Positions 8,580 through 16,530 of a DNA stretch of 64,000 nt are shown in pieces (within the stretch, counting starts at the first letter, position 1; every line of letters begins with the position of its first letter). The position numbers and the translations under genes are program-made. Source of the stretch: Bacteroidetes bacterium UBA1947. GTDB taxonomy: Bacteria > Bacteroidota > Bacteroidia > Chitinophagales > Chitinophagaceae. Location: NCBI GenBank assembly GCA_002336915.1, contig DDET01000041.1, positions 14,244 to 78,243 on the forward strand. Direction: 5' to 3'. A model generated the notes under the pieces. The model saw only the letters and a program-made list of their open reading frames with translations, had not been told where the DNA came from and searched no databases.

Positions 8580-8612
8580 ATGAATCCCAGCGGGTTAATC
8601 ACAACAGATATT

Positions 8613-8697
8613 CAAGCCCTGCCGGGCTTGCATTGGTTGGTTGCCGGCAGTCCCCGGATTTCATCCGGGGCTATTCACATTTAAGCCCTCCGGGCTT
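8613..8697. repeat. Cluster of three GC-rich hairpins
   Basis: Three short palindromes follow one another: AAGCCCTGCCGGGCTT (8613-8628), CCCCGGATTTCATCCGGGG (8652-8670) and AAGCCCTCCGGGCTT (8683-8697). The first and third are variants of one unit. They lie in the divergent gap between the ABC operon and the acyl-CoA ligase gene. Confidence 0.7.
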
Positions 8698-8733
8698 GTG
8701 TTTTCTGCCAACTCTTAATAACCACCTCCCGCC

Positions 8734-8769
8734 AACACGTGTGACCGCTGAAAGCGGTACTGACGCTAC
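8734..8769. repeat. Sixth copy of the 36-bp palindromic repeat
   Basis: AACACGTGTGACCGC, then a short loop, AAGCGGTACTGACGCTAC: the same unit as at 6585-6711 with a few substitutions, placed 45 bases upstream of the acyl-CoA ligase start. Confidence 0.7.
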
Positions 8770-8814
8770 ACAGAATTTATGTTACCGTCAAACGCTTTTT
8801 TATTAAATTTAGGC

Positions 8815-10593
8815 ATGACAGGACGTCTTTTTGATATAGTATCGAAAAATGCTGCCGAAGAACCCAATGCGGTAATGCTGGCTGCCAAGGAACAGGGAGC
8901 GTGGAAAACATACAGCTATAAAGAAGTGTGGGAAACTGCGCGGAAGCTATGTGGTGGCCTATTATCTATCGGGATAGCTAATGCGGGCCTTAGTCCTGAA
9001 CAACAGGAGAAAATAGCTATAGTGTCGCCCAACAGGCCGGAATGGATCATTACAGATATAGGCGTACAATTGGCCGGGGCGGTGCTGACGCCGATATATC
9101 CTACTATTAGTCCTCATGAACTTGCCTTTGTGCTCAATGATGCACAGGTGCGGATATTGTTCCTTGCCAATAATGAACTGTATGAGCATTTTAAGGAGGC
9201 ATTTGCCCAGGTGCCAACACTAAAATTTATTTACTCTTTTGACAAAATAGAGGGCGTGAGTTGCTGGCAGATATTAACAGAGAAAAACCTGCAACCGGAT
9301 GAAAGTGTTATCAACCGGATATCGGCTGCCACGCTAGCCACGATCATTTATACATCGGGCACAACCGGTGACCCTAAGGGAGTGATGCTGAGCCACGACA
9401 ATATAGTGAGCAATGTGCGGGACTCGATGCCTGCATTCACTTTTGCCAAGTACCAGGAACGTGCACTTAGCTTCCTGCCGCTCAACCATATTTTTGAGCG
9501 AATGGTCAGCTATATCTACATCACGGCAGGTATATCTATATACTATGCTGAAAGTATGGACACCATAGGCGATAACCTACGCGAGGTGAAGCCAATGGTG
9601 TTCACTACGGTACCCCGGCTACTGGAAAAAGTATATGAGCGAATAGTAGGCAAAGGGATGGAATTGAAGGGTGTGAAACGCGCATTGTTCTTCTGGGCAC
9701 TGGAACTTGGCAAGAAATATGACAATGTGAACAAGGGAAGCGCATCGTACCGTTTTCAACTGATGCTGGCCAATAAGATCATCTTCAATAAATGGCGTGA
9801 GGCGCTGGGCGGCAATGTAAAAGCTATAGTGACGGGATCGGCGGCATGCCAGGAGCGGCTGATACGAATATTTACGGCAGCACAGATCATTATAATGGAA
9901 GGGTACGGGCTTACAGAGACATCGCCGGTAATTTCGGTGAACCGTTTTGAAAGTGAGGGGCGGCGTGTGGGCACTATTGGTACGCTAATACAAAACGTGG
10001 AAGTGAAAATAGCTGAAGATGGCGAAATACTAACGAAAGGCCCTAATGTTATGATGGGCTATTATAAACGGCCGGACCTTACCGCACAAACCATTGTGGA
10101 CGGATGGCTGCATACCGGTGATATTGGCCAATGGGTGGAAGGAAAATTTTTGAAAATAACCGACCGTAAAAAAGAGATATTCAAAACATCGGGCGGTAAG
10201 TATGTGGCGCCGCAGGTAGTGGAAAACAAAATGAAGGAGAGCATTTATATAGAACAGATGATGGTGATAGGCGCTGACAGGAAATTTGTTAGCGCACTGA
10301 TAGTACCCTCATTTGTGCAGCTACGTAAATACCTGAAAGATAACTATCCGAATATACAGATACCCGGAGATGACGCGGCACTGGTGAAACTACCCGAGGT
10401 GATCATGCAAATGCAGAAACAAGTGGATAAATACAATCCGCTGTTCAGCCATACAGAGCAGATAAAAAAGTTTACGCTACTACCACATGAATGGACCATA
10501 GACAGTGGTGAGCTAACACCCTCGCTTAAGGTGAAGCGAAAAGCGATAGAGCAGCGTTACAGAACAGAGATCGAAGCGATGTACCAGGGATAA
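8815..10593 (+). CDS. Long-chain fatty acid--CoA ligase (AMP-forming)
   Basis: A 592-aa adenylate-forming enzyme. The AMP-binding motif YTSGTTGDPKGV lies near residue 180, the GYGLTETSP motif near 365, and WLHTGDIG near 430 followed by DRKKEIFKTSGGKYV with the catalytic-lysine loop. These match FadD-like long-chain acyl-CoA synthetases, which activate fatty acids to acyl-CoA via an acyl-adenylate. The start at 8815 (MTGRLF) fits the family N-terminus better than an upstream ATG at 8779. A TAAATTTA sequence 3 bases before the ATG resembles a -7 box and, if real, would make the transcript leaderless. It is transcribed alone. Confidence 0.9.
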   Translation: MTGRLFDIVSKNAAEEPNAVMLAAKEQGAWKTYSYKEVWETARKLCGGLLSIGIANAGLSPEQQEKIAIVSPNRPEWIITDIGVQLAGAVLTPIYPTISPHELAFVLNDAQVRILFLANNELYEHFKEAFAQVPTLKFIYSFDKIEGVSCWQILTEKNLQPDESVINRISAATLATIIYTSGTTGDPKGVMLSHDNIVSNVRDSMPAFTFAKYQERALSFLPLNHIFERMVSYIYITAGISIYYAESMDTIGDNLREVKPMVFTTVPRLLEKVYERIVGKGMELKGVKRALFFWALELGKKYDNVNKGSASYRFQLMLANKIIFNKWREALGGNVKAIVTGSAACQERLIRIFTAAQIIIMEGYGLTETSPVISVNRFESEGRRVGTIGTLIQNVEVKIAEDGEILTKGPNVMMGYYKRPDLTAQTIVDGWLHTGDIGQWVEGKFLKITDRKKEIFKTSGGKYVAPQVVENKMKESIYIEQMMVIGADRKFVSALIVPSFVQLRKYLKDNYPNIQIPGDDAALVKLPEVIMQMQKQVDKYNPLFSHTEQIKKFTLLPHEWTIDSGELTPSLKVKRKAIEQRYRTEIEAMYQG

Positions 10594-10667
10594 TGCCTTT
10601 AATGAATTGTTATACTGTTCGTTAAATAGCAAACAAATTTTCCTTTTTATAAGCGCCTGTTTCGCTA

Positions 10668-10675
10668 TAGCTTTG
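10668..10675 (+). promoter_or_regulatory. -7 box for the ClC gene
   Basis: TAGCTTTG is an exact TAnnTTTG match 44 bases upstream of the ATG at 10720. No clear -33 element is visible. Confidence 0.4.
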
Positions 10676-10719
10676 CAAGCTTTCGGGGATTATTTAATCC
10701 CATTTAGTTCAGCACCGCC

Positions 10720-12612
10720 ATGTCCTCAAACATACCATCTTCCGGTCATTCGGATATTATTCCTGTTGCACCGTCGCTCAGCACGGATACAGAGCCCGAC
10801 GAGCGGGAACAAAGCAATTCGCCTGTAAATAAGCGTGTCTTGTACCTGAGTATGCAGGCAATTTTCAATGCCATCGTTATCGGTGTTATTGCAAAGCTGT
10901 TGGTTGGCCTCATAGCACTTATTACCAACCTTTCTTTTTACGGTAAATTTTCGTTCGAGGAGAGCTCGCCTGCAGGCAACCACCTGGGATTGCTGGTGAT
11001 CATTGTGCCTGTAATAGGTGGATTGATCGTTGGTGTGATGGCCCGTTATGGCTCTCCCGCGATCAGGGGGCATGGGATACCGGAAGCTATGGAACAGGTG
11101 CTGGTGAATGAGAGTAAGATCAAGCCTATCATTACTTTTTTGAAACCGATCTCGGCAGCTATCTCGATAGGCACGGGCGGACCATTTGGTGCAGAAGGGC
11201 CTATCATTTCAACCGGCGGCGCTTTTGGTTCTGTTACCGGACAAGTAATGCGAATCACTGCCAATGAACGAAAGATAATGTTGGCAGCAGGTGCCTGCGC
11301 CGGCATGGCCGCTATTTTCGGCACGCCCCTGGCTGCTGTATTGCTGGCAATAGAATTGCTGTTGTTCGAATTTTCTCCCCGCTCCATTATACCAGTTGCA
11401 TTGTCTTGCGCTACCGGGGCGGCAGCACACTTTGCCTTGTTTAATTCAGAACCTGTTTTTGCCATGCCTGCTATACCAGAGCCCTCTAGTATAGCAATGG
11501 TCACTTATGTTCTAATGGGAGTTATCATCGGCGTATTTGCTGCCTTTGTGTCGAAGGCGGTATATGTTATTGAGGATCTGTTTGAGCAACTACCCATCCA
11601 TTGGATGTGGTGGCCTGCCATAGGCGCGGTGGCCGTAGGTACAGTTGGTTATTTTGCCCCGAGGACACTCGGAGTTGGCTATGTTAATATTCACGACCTG
11701 CTTACAGGTACATTACCCTTGTACTTACTAGGCACACTCTCCTTAATGAAGTTCTTATCCTGGTCTATATCCTTAGGCAGTGGTACATCGGGTGGTACGC
11801 TGGCCCCCTTACTTACTATCGGCGGAGCCATCGGTGCATTGTTGGGGACGGGGATCATTGCCTTGTTGCCAGGCAGCGGCATAAACATACCTACCTGTGC
11901 TTTAATAGGTATGGCGGCCATGTTCGCAGGGGCCTCCAGGGCACTGCTCACTTCGATCGTATTTGCGCTTGAAGCGACTATGCAAGCGCATGGACTATTA
12001 CCGCTTCTGGGTGCCTGTACCGCCTCTTATTTTATTTCCTTCTTCCTGATGCGCGGGAGCATCATGACCGAAAAAATAGAGCGCAGGGGCATTTTCACTC
12101 CGCACTCTTACGAACCCGACATTTTGCAAAAGATATCTGTATCTGATGTTTACTTGCCGGACTGCAATGTACTGAGCACGGACAATACGGTGAAAGAAGC
12201 ACGTGAATGGATAAAGAGCAATACAGAGTCCGAAGGGCAGGTGACCACGTTCATTATTGTGCACAATGATGGTTCACTCGCCGGCATTGCCAACCGTAGT
12301 GAAATATTCAGTAAGGAATATGCGGATGGGGTATTACTTAAAGAGCTCATCAAAGATCGCAGGCCTTATATTTATGAAAATAACCGCTTGAGCATAGCTA
12401 TTGATGTTATGGATAGGTATGGCATTGATCTGCTGCCGGTAACGGACCATACGAGCAATAAGATAGTACTGGGCTGTCTTTCGCACAGGGAGATATTTGC
12501 GGCATACACGTTGCACCGTAATGACGCGGAAGTATTCAAACGTGCAATATCATTAAAACGGCATGGCATTAAGGTCATCCTGAAAGGTAAAAACCTATTG
12601 GGTAGGTACTGA
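10720..12612 (+). CDS. ClC-type chloride channel/antiporter with C-terminal CBS-like region
   Basis: A 630-aa polytopic membrane protein: about ten or more hydrophobic helices between residues 45 and 445, then a soluble C-terminal part of about 170 residues with two CBS-like segments. ClC selectivity motifs are visible: GHGIPE near residue 117 (the usual GSGIP Ser is His118), GAEGP with the gating Glu159 retained, and GGTLAP near 370. Retention of the gating Glu favours a Cl-/H+ antiporter over a channel. The N-terminal 40 residues are Ser/Pro-rich and probably cytoplasmic. The gene ends 2 bp from the convergent LOG gene. Confidence 0.9.
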   Translation: MSSNIPSSGHSDIIPVAPSLSTDTEPDEREQSNSPVNKRVLYLSMQAIFNAIVIGVIAKLLVGLIALITNLSFYGKFSFEESSPAGNHLGLLVIIVPVIGGLIVGVMARYGSPAIRGHGIPEAMEQVLVNESKIKPIITFLKPISAAISIGTGGPFGAEGPIISTGGAFGSVTGQVMRITANERKIMLAAGACAGMAAIFGTPLAAVLLAIELLLFEFSPRSIIPVALSCATGAAAHFALFNSEPVFAMPAIPEPSSIAMVTYVLMGVIIGVFAAFVSKAVYVIEDLFEQLPIHWMWWPAIGAVAVGTVGYFAPRTLGVGYVNIHDLLTGTLPLYLLGTLSLMKFLSWSISLGSGTSGGTLAPLLTIGGAIGALLGTGIIALLPGSGINIPTCALIGMAAMFAGASRALLTSIVFALEATMQAHGLLPLLGACTASYFISFFLMRGSIMTEKIERRGIFTPHSYEPDILQKISVSDVYLPDCNVLSTDNTVKEAREWIKSNTESEGQVTTFIIVHNDGSLAGIANRSEIFSKEYADGVLLKELIKDRRPYIYENNRLSIAIDVMDRYGIDLLPVTDHTSNKIVLGCLSHREIFAAYTLHRNDAEVFKRAISLKRHGIKVILKGKNLLGRY

Positions 12613-12614
12613 TC

Positions 12615-13421
12615 CTATTTTGCTTCTTTCTGCTTCAGGTCGCTTGCTGTGGCATGGGGCCTGCTTTCGCCAAGTATACCCATGGGTTTCACTTTTTTCA
12701 GCTTTTTAAGACCGAAACCTTCAATAGCGTACTTTTCAAAGTGCTTTATTGTTTCTTCTACAGAATCTGTAAAGAGGAACAGGTCAAGATCGGCAGCGTC
12801 AATAGTTTTCTGGGTTACTAACTTTTGAAGGTATTGGTACAGCTCCTTGTGAAATTCTTTCCCGACAAGCACAACGGGAAACTTGAGGATCTTCCCAGTC
12901 TGTATCAATGTCACGGATTCGAAAAATTCATCCATGGTGCCGTAGCCACCGGGCATTACAATAAAGCCATAAGAATATTTAGTAAGCAATACTTTGCGGA
13001 CGAAGAAAAATTCTATGTCTACCCAGCGGTCGAGATAAGGATTAGGCTTCTGTTCTTTGGGCAGGATGATGTTGCAACCTATGGAGCGGCCGCCGGCTTC
13101 TTTTGCACCACGGTTGGCTGCCTCCATGATACCGGGGCCTCCGCCCGTCATAACGGTAAAGCCCAGATTTGCCATCTCGCCACCCAGGGTCCTTGCCATC
13201 TCGTAGTATTGATGGCCTTCTTTAAAACGAGCGGAACCAAAGACCGTGATACAAGGGCCTGCAAAGTGCAACTTGCGAAAGCCCCTTATGAACTCCTTAA
13301 GTACATTGAACAAAAAATAGCCTTCCTCGGTACGGGAATGCGGGCCTTCCAGGAACTCTGCTTCTTTTTTTGAGCCTACGGGGGTAAACTCCCGCTGCCT
13401 GCCATTTTGGTTGTCTTCCAT
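12615..13421 (-). CDS. LOG family protein (TIGR00730-type nucleotide phosphoribohydrolase)
   Basis: A 268-aa Rossmann-fold protein. The family motifs GGGPGIMEAANRGAKEAGG (about residue 95) and PGGYGTMDEFFE (about 170) are both present, with an N-terminal extension of about 50 residues. LOG proteins hydrolyse cytokinin or AMP-type nucleoside 5'-monophosphates to the base and ribose-5-phosphate, and were long misannotated as lysine decarboxylases. The ATG at 13421 (MEDNQNG) is preferred over one 11 codons upstream. It is convergent with the ClC gene. Confidence 0.85.
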   Translation of the reverse strand: MEDNQNGRQREFTPVGSKKEAEFLEGPHSRTEEGYFLFNVLKEFIRGFRKLHFAGPCITVFGSARFKEGHQYYEMARTLGGEMANLGFTVMTGGGPGIMEAANRGAKEAGGRSIGCNIILPKEQKPNPYLDRWVDIEFFFVRKVLLTKYSYGFIVMPGGYGTMDEFFESVTLIQTGKILKFPVVLVGKEFHKELYQYLQKLVTQKTIDAADLDLFLFTDSVEETIKHFEKYAIEGFGLKKLKKVKPMGILGESRPHATASDLKQKEAK

Positions 13422-13451
13422 GTTTAGTGGAACAAATATCCGAAAAGGAAT

Positions 13452-13484
13452 CAAAAGAAAAGAGCGCCTAAGAAAAGCGCCCTT
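13452..13484 (-). terminator. Terminator of the LamG-like lipoprotein gene
   Basis: On the reverse strand a GGGCGC...GCGCTC stem with a TTTTCTTAG loop is followed by TTTTCTTTT, located 30 bases after the stop at 13514. Confidence 0.6.
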
Positions 13485-13513
13485 CTGTAACTATATATAA
13501 TCGAAACCAAACC

Positions 13514-14176
13514 TTACCATTTCACATCCAGATCGTCGGCATTGCCGGAAGTGACGGGCAATAATATAAAGCCGCACTGCGAGCCACTGACCGGATATGC
13601 ACCCACCTGGTATACCTGCGTACCATTGATGGTGAAAGACCAGAAATTATTTACTTGTTCTACCTTAAGCGTATTCCAGCCATTGCGATTGATGGCAGAT
13701 GAATACTGCCATGGGCCACTTGTGATGGGTGTAGCTGCCAGGCTGGCGCTACCTTCTTTATATATCTCGAAACTATCATTTTTGACGATAAAAGAATAGC
13801 CGTAGTCCGAATTGGATGCACCAAATATGATACCCATTTTATTATCGGACTTTACATTGGCCGACACCTGGAAATCGTAATTAAAATTACCGCCTGTGTT
13901 TATTATTGCTGTGTGCAAACCACTTGTTGCATAGTTGACAAATGTGAGCTGACCGCTCTGCACGTTAGCATAGGCGCTATCCTGCGGTGAACCGAAGCTC
14001 CAGCCGTACCTATCACTGCTGAAATCATCGTAAAATTCGTTTTGATAACCTGAATTATGATGGTTATTGTTATTGTTCGGCTCAGTATTATAATAATCGT
14101 TTTGTACGCAGGATGTCAATAAAGTGCATGCCGTTAGTAAACCTAAAGCTGCGGGGATGTATTTTCTTGCCTTCAT
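13514..14176 (-). CDS. Lipoprotein with concanavalin/LamG-like domain
   Basis: A 220-aa lipoprotein: signal peptide with lipobox LLTSC (Cys about 23), then an Asn/His-rich linker (NNNNNHH), then about 170 residues of beta-sandwich character: EFYDDFSSD..YGWSFG opening, FDYDFQVSANV-type strand, GIIFGAS, YSFIV, GWNTLKVEQ and FTINGTQVY. This order is typical of the concanavalin-like fold of bacterial surface sugar-binding or 3-keto-disaccharide hydrolase-like (DUF1080) proteins. Catalytic residues cannot be assigned, so a binding role is as likely as an enzymatic one. It has its own terminator. Confidence 0.7.
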   Translation of the reverse strand: MKARKYIPAALGLLTACTLLTSCVQNDYYNTEPNNNNNHHNSGYQNEFYDDFSSDRYGWSFGSPQDSAYANVQSGQLTFVNYATSGLHTAIINTGGNFNYDFQVSANVKSDNKMGIIFGASNSDYGYSFIVKNDSFEIYKEGSASLAATPITSGPWQYSSAINRNGWNTLKVEQVNNFWSFTINGTQVYQVGAYPVSGSQCGFILLPVTSGNADDLDVKW

Positions 14177-14316
14177 ATCTTTTTGTTAAAATGCGATCCG
14201 TAGTGTGTAAAACAAAAAACAAGCCAAAAATGAAAATTGGGCGGAAAATCAAAAAAAATCTCCCGAAATAGCCTGTGGCACGGCTTTTTTAGCTGTTTAC
14301 GAAAAACATAAAATAT

Positions 14317-14502
14317 ATGGACAAGCTGGAATTTAAAGGCAAATGGAACGAATGGAAAGGCAAAATAAAACAAGCCAATGCCGACCTTACAGATGATGAC
14401 CTGCAGTATGAGGAAGGTAAGGACGATGAAACACTGGGACGTATCCAACAAAAACTGGGCAAGACACGGGATGAAGTAATTACATGGCTTAAATCGCTGT
14501 AA
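14317..14502 (+). CDS. CsbD family mini-protein
   Basis: A 61-aa protein beginning MDKLEFKGKWNEWKGKIKQ, the typical opening of CsbD-like stress proteins, followed by DLTDDDLQYEEGKDDE and a helical tail. CsbD proteins are small, abundant general-stress proteins of unknown biochemical role. A second, diverged copy is at 15184. A bidirectional terminator follows. Confidence 0.85.
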   Translation: MDKLEFKGKWNEWKGKIKQANADLTDDDLQYEEGKDDETLGRIQQKLGKTRDEVITWLKSL

Positions 14503-14520
14503 ACGATTTAGTTAGGCCTA

Positions 14521-14557
14521 AAAATATGCCGGCTATCCTTTAGCCGGCATATTTTTA
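14521..14557. terminator. Bidirectional terminator
   Basis: AAAATATGCCGGCT, a short loop, and AGCCGGCATATTTTT form a long stem flanked by A-run and T-run. It serves the CsbD gene on the plus strand and the convergent gene ending at 14555, whose stop codon lies within the T-run. Confidence 0.85.
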
Positions 14558-15103
14558 TTCCTTACCACCCATGCCCTTGAATTGGTGGTGGGTTTCTTTG
14601 AATAGGACATTGAAGGTAGTTAGCGAACCGTAGATGGCTGTTACGTATTGCTGAAGCTCCACTTTTTCTTCATCGGTGAGCACTTTGTGTGCATTTATCT
14701 TTTGTTCTATGAGGCGCAGCCTGTCGCGCACCATTACTATTTTATGGAAAAATGTTTCTATGGGCAGTTCTTTTGGCTGAAGTGAATCATCGCCGGGCTT
14801 CATGATCAAAGTGCCGTTGTTCCAACGGTTGCCCATTGGTACAAGTTGCGCTTCGTTGAGGCGCCTGTCCAGTATATTATCAAGGGCCTCTTCTATGTCG
14901 GCAATAGTAATGTTGCTACCTCCGCCGCCTTCTGCTTCTTTCTGCTCTATTATCTTTAGTTCGAAATCCTTACCTATGTTCTTAGCCGCTCCCTGCGATT
15001 TGAACCATATCACGTAAAATTCGGTAGCGGTCTCTACCACTACTCCTTTGCCAAAGTGCGGATGCTCCACCCGTGAACCGATACCTAATGCGCTAGTTTC
15101 CAT
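14555..15103 (-). CDS. Conserved hypothetical protein with N-terminal CarD/Tudor-like segment
   Basis: A 182-aa soluble protein. The first ~50 residues (GIGSRVEHPHFGKGVVV...FYVIWF) look like the small SH3/Tudor-like barrel found in CarD-type and UvrD C-terminal RNA-polymerase-interacting domains. The rest is helical, with a charged segment IEEALDNILDRR and a C-terminal helical bundle. It is not recognised as a characterised family. The ATG at 15103 is chosen because a perfect TATATTTG box lies 23 bases upstream, inside the longer reading frame. Its gene separates the two CsbD-like genes on the other strand. Confidence 0.7.
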   Translation of the reverse strand: METSALGIGSRVEHPHFGKGVVVETATEFYVIWFKSQGAAKNIGKDFELKIIEQKEAEGGGGSNITIADIEEALDNILDRRLNEAQLVPMGNRWNNGTLIMKPGDDSLQPKELPIETFFHKIVMVRDRLRLIEQKINAHKVLTDEEKVELQQYVTAIYGSLTTFNVLFKETHHQFKGMGGKE

Positions 15104-15126
15104 ATGCGTTAATTTAAAATGCTGCA

Positions 15127-15134
15127 CAAATATA
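15127..15134 (-). promoter_or_regulatory. -7 box for the CarD/Tudor-like gene
   Basis: The reverse strand reads TATATTTG, an exact TAnnTTTG match 23 bases before the ATG at 15103; it rules out the longer reading frame that starts at 15196. Confidence 0.5.
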
Positions 15135-15183
15135 AGTGTACATGCGGCATGATTTTTTAAGTGTATCCATAAATATTCATACA

Positions 15184-15372
15184 ATGGACACCACACAAAT
15201 TGGAAAGAACTGGCCGGAATTGCGTAAGAAACTGATGGAAAAATATCCTGAACTGACGGCGGACGACCTGGTATATGAAATAGGCAGAGAAGCAGAATTG
15301 CTGAAACACCTGCAGGAAAAACTCAAGAAAAACCGATCGGAGATAGATTATGTGCTTAGCTTGATGGGATAG
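15184..15372 (+). CDS. Second CsbD-like mini-protein
   Basis: A 62-aa protein sharing the layout of the CsbD protein at 14317: a W-x-E-L-R-K-K-L opening, then ELTADDLVYE (compare DLTDDDLQYE), then E-L-L-K-HLQEKLKK and a closing hydrophobic residue run. It lacks the exact N-terminal MDK-x-KGK signature, so it is a diverged paralogue. Its stop codon is immediately adjacent to the stop codon of the convergent YjbR gene, with no base between. Confidence 0.75.
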   Translation: MDTTQIGKNWPELRKKLMEKYPELTADDLVYEIGREAELLKHLQEKLKKNRSEIDYVLSLMG

Positions 15373-15705
15373 TTATTTTTTCTTAGCCTTAGGAGCTACA
15401 AGCCTGTACGAGTCGTCGATCATCTCCCTTAACTGTTTATTATTTAGCTTACCATCTATGACGACTGTATTCCAGTGTTTTTTGTTCATATGGTAGCCGG
15501 GAAGGACACATTCATACTCGTCCCGTAATTCTATGGCCCGGGAAGGATCGCACTTTACGTTGAACTGCAGTGGTATGGCACTGAGGTTAGTTAGCAGGAA
15601 GAGTTTGCCCCTGACCTTAAAAACGAGGGTATCTTCCCCGAAGGGAAAGCCTTCCTCCACATCCTGTTTTGACAGGCAGTATTCCCGCAGGTCCTCTATA
15701 TTCAT
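15373..15705 (-). CDS. MmcQ/YjbR family protein
   Basis: A 110-aa protein with the YjbR pattern: LREYCLSK...EEGFPFGEDTLVFKV, GKLFLL, FNVKCDP, and PGYHMNKKHWNTV, ending in a basic tail (KAKKK). YjbR proteins adopt a CyaY-like double-wing fold proposed to bind DNA; the cellular role is unclear. Length matches the family. It is convergent with the CsbD-like gene at zero spacing. Confidence 0.85.
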   Translation of the reverse strand: MNIEDLREYCLSKQDVEEGFPFGEDTLVFKVRGKLFLLTNLSAIPLQFNVKCDPSRAIELRDEYECVLPGYHMNKKHWNTVVIDGKLNNKQLREMIDDSYRLVAPKAKKK

Positions 15706-15741
15706 ATATTTTAATTATTTCAAGTTCTTGAAGCTTTGTTT

Positions 15742-15771
15742 TTTGTTTTTTAATTCTAAAATTGTACTTTG
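15742..15771 (+). promoter_or_regulatory. Probable promoter of the 199-aa secreted protein
   Basis: TTTG at 15742-15745 and TACTTTG at 15765-15771 are separated by exactly 19 bases, the Bacteroidota -33/-7 spacing; the -7 box lacks one spacer base. Confidence 0.4.
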
Positions 15772-15806
15772 TTGCCTAAATTAGCATTTCGGCCAAAACA
15801 ATACTT

Positions 15807-16406
15807 ATGAGGTCTAAGATACTTTTATCTGTAATATTAGTGACGCTTTCGTGTAGCCTGTCTTTCGCTCATGATAAGTACAAGAAGGCACGCCCTTGCG
15901 ATTGCTACCGTGTTGATGGCCCTGAACTGAGTATACTTACGGGTACAAAGACCAAGATCGAAAGAATGATACGTCATGAGTCGGCTGATGTAATGAATGG
16001 TGCCAGCGATGTTGCCTGCATGCAGGCAGCACTGCTTTTTCACTACAACATGGCCTTTGATCATTTTGAAGAATTGAAACTGCGCATTATCCAGAACCTG
16101 CCAACAGCGGCCAGCAAGGAAGATTTCATCAGCTCTATAGCCGACAAGTTCCATTCGGAAGATGATGACAAGGTGATCTTTGTGAAGCAGGAAAATAGCG
16201 AAGGTGATGTAGTGGTAACACTGTCAAACCGCATTATGAACCAGCTTGGCGCCATTTGGGAAGTATACCAGGCAGACAATGAGTACGTAATGGTGGCTTT
16301 GAATACAGAATGCGATATGCACTTCAGGCTGGAAAACTTTTATACGCTCACGGGTTTTGATGCTGATAATATTACAGCCCGCCCTGCGGTACTACTGGAT
16401 AAATAA
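15807..16406 (+). CDS. Secreted protein of unknown function
   Basis: A 199-aa protein with a standard signal peptide (MRSKILLSVILVTLSC, cleavage near SFA). The mature part begins with a basic stretch and a CDC motif, and contains three or four further cysteines (VACMQ, TECDMH) that could form disulfides in the periplasm. The middle is helical (FHYNMAFDHFEELKLRI), the end beta-like. It is not recognised. It has its own terminator and probably its own promoter. Confidence 0.7.
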   Translation: MRSKILLSVILVTLSCSLSFAHDKYKKARPCDCYRVDGPELSILTGTKTKIERMIRHESADVMNGASDVACMQAALLFHYNMAFDHFEELKLRIIQNLPTAASKEDFISSIADKFHSEDDDKVIFVKQENSEGDVVVTLSNRIMNQLGAIWEVYQADNEYVMVALNTECDMHFRLENFYTLTGFDADNITARPAVLLDK

Positions 16407-16424
16407 AATTCTTAAAGAAATTTT

Positions 16425-16454
16425 AAAAAAGCCACGCAAATGCGTGGCTTTTTT
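16425..16454 (+). terminator. Rho-independent terminator
   Basis: AAAAAAGCCACGC, a 4-base loop and GCGTGGCTTTTTT: a perfect stem with A- and T-tracts, 18 bases after the stop at 16406. Confidence 0.9.
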
Positions 16455-16496
16455 AATTTACCGGGCATAATAAAATATTAAAATTATTTCTAAATT

Positions 16497-16504
16497 TATA
16501 TTTG
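16497..16504 (+). promoter_or_regulatory. -7 box for the T9SS-tail relic
   Basis: TATATTTG, an exact TAnnTTTG match 26 bases before the ATG at 16531. Confidence 0.4.
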
Positions 16505-16530
16505 AGCAATTGATCCCAAATACTTGCCCT

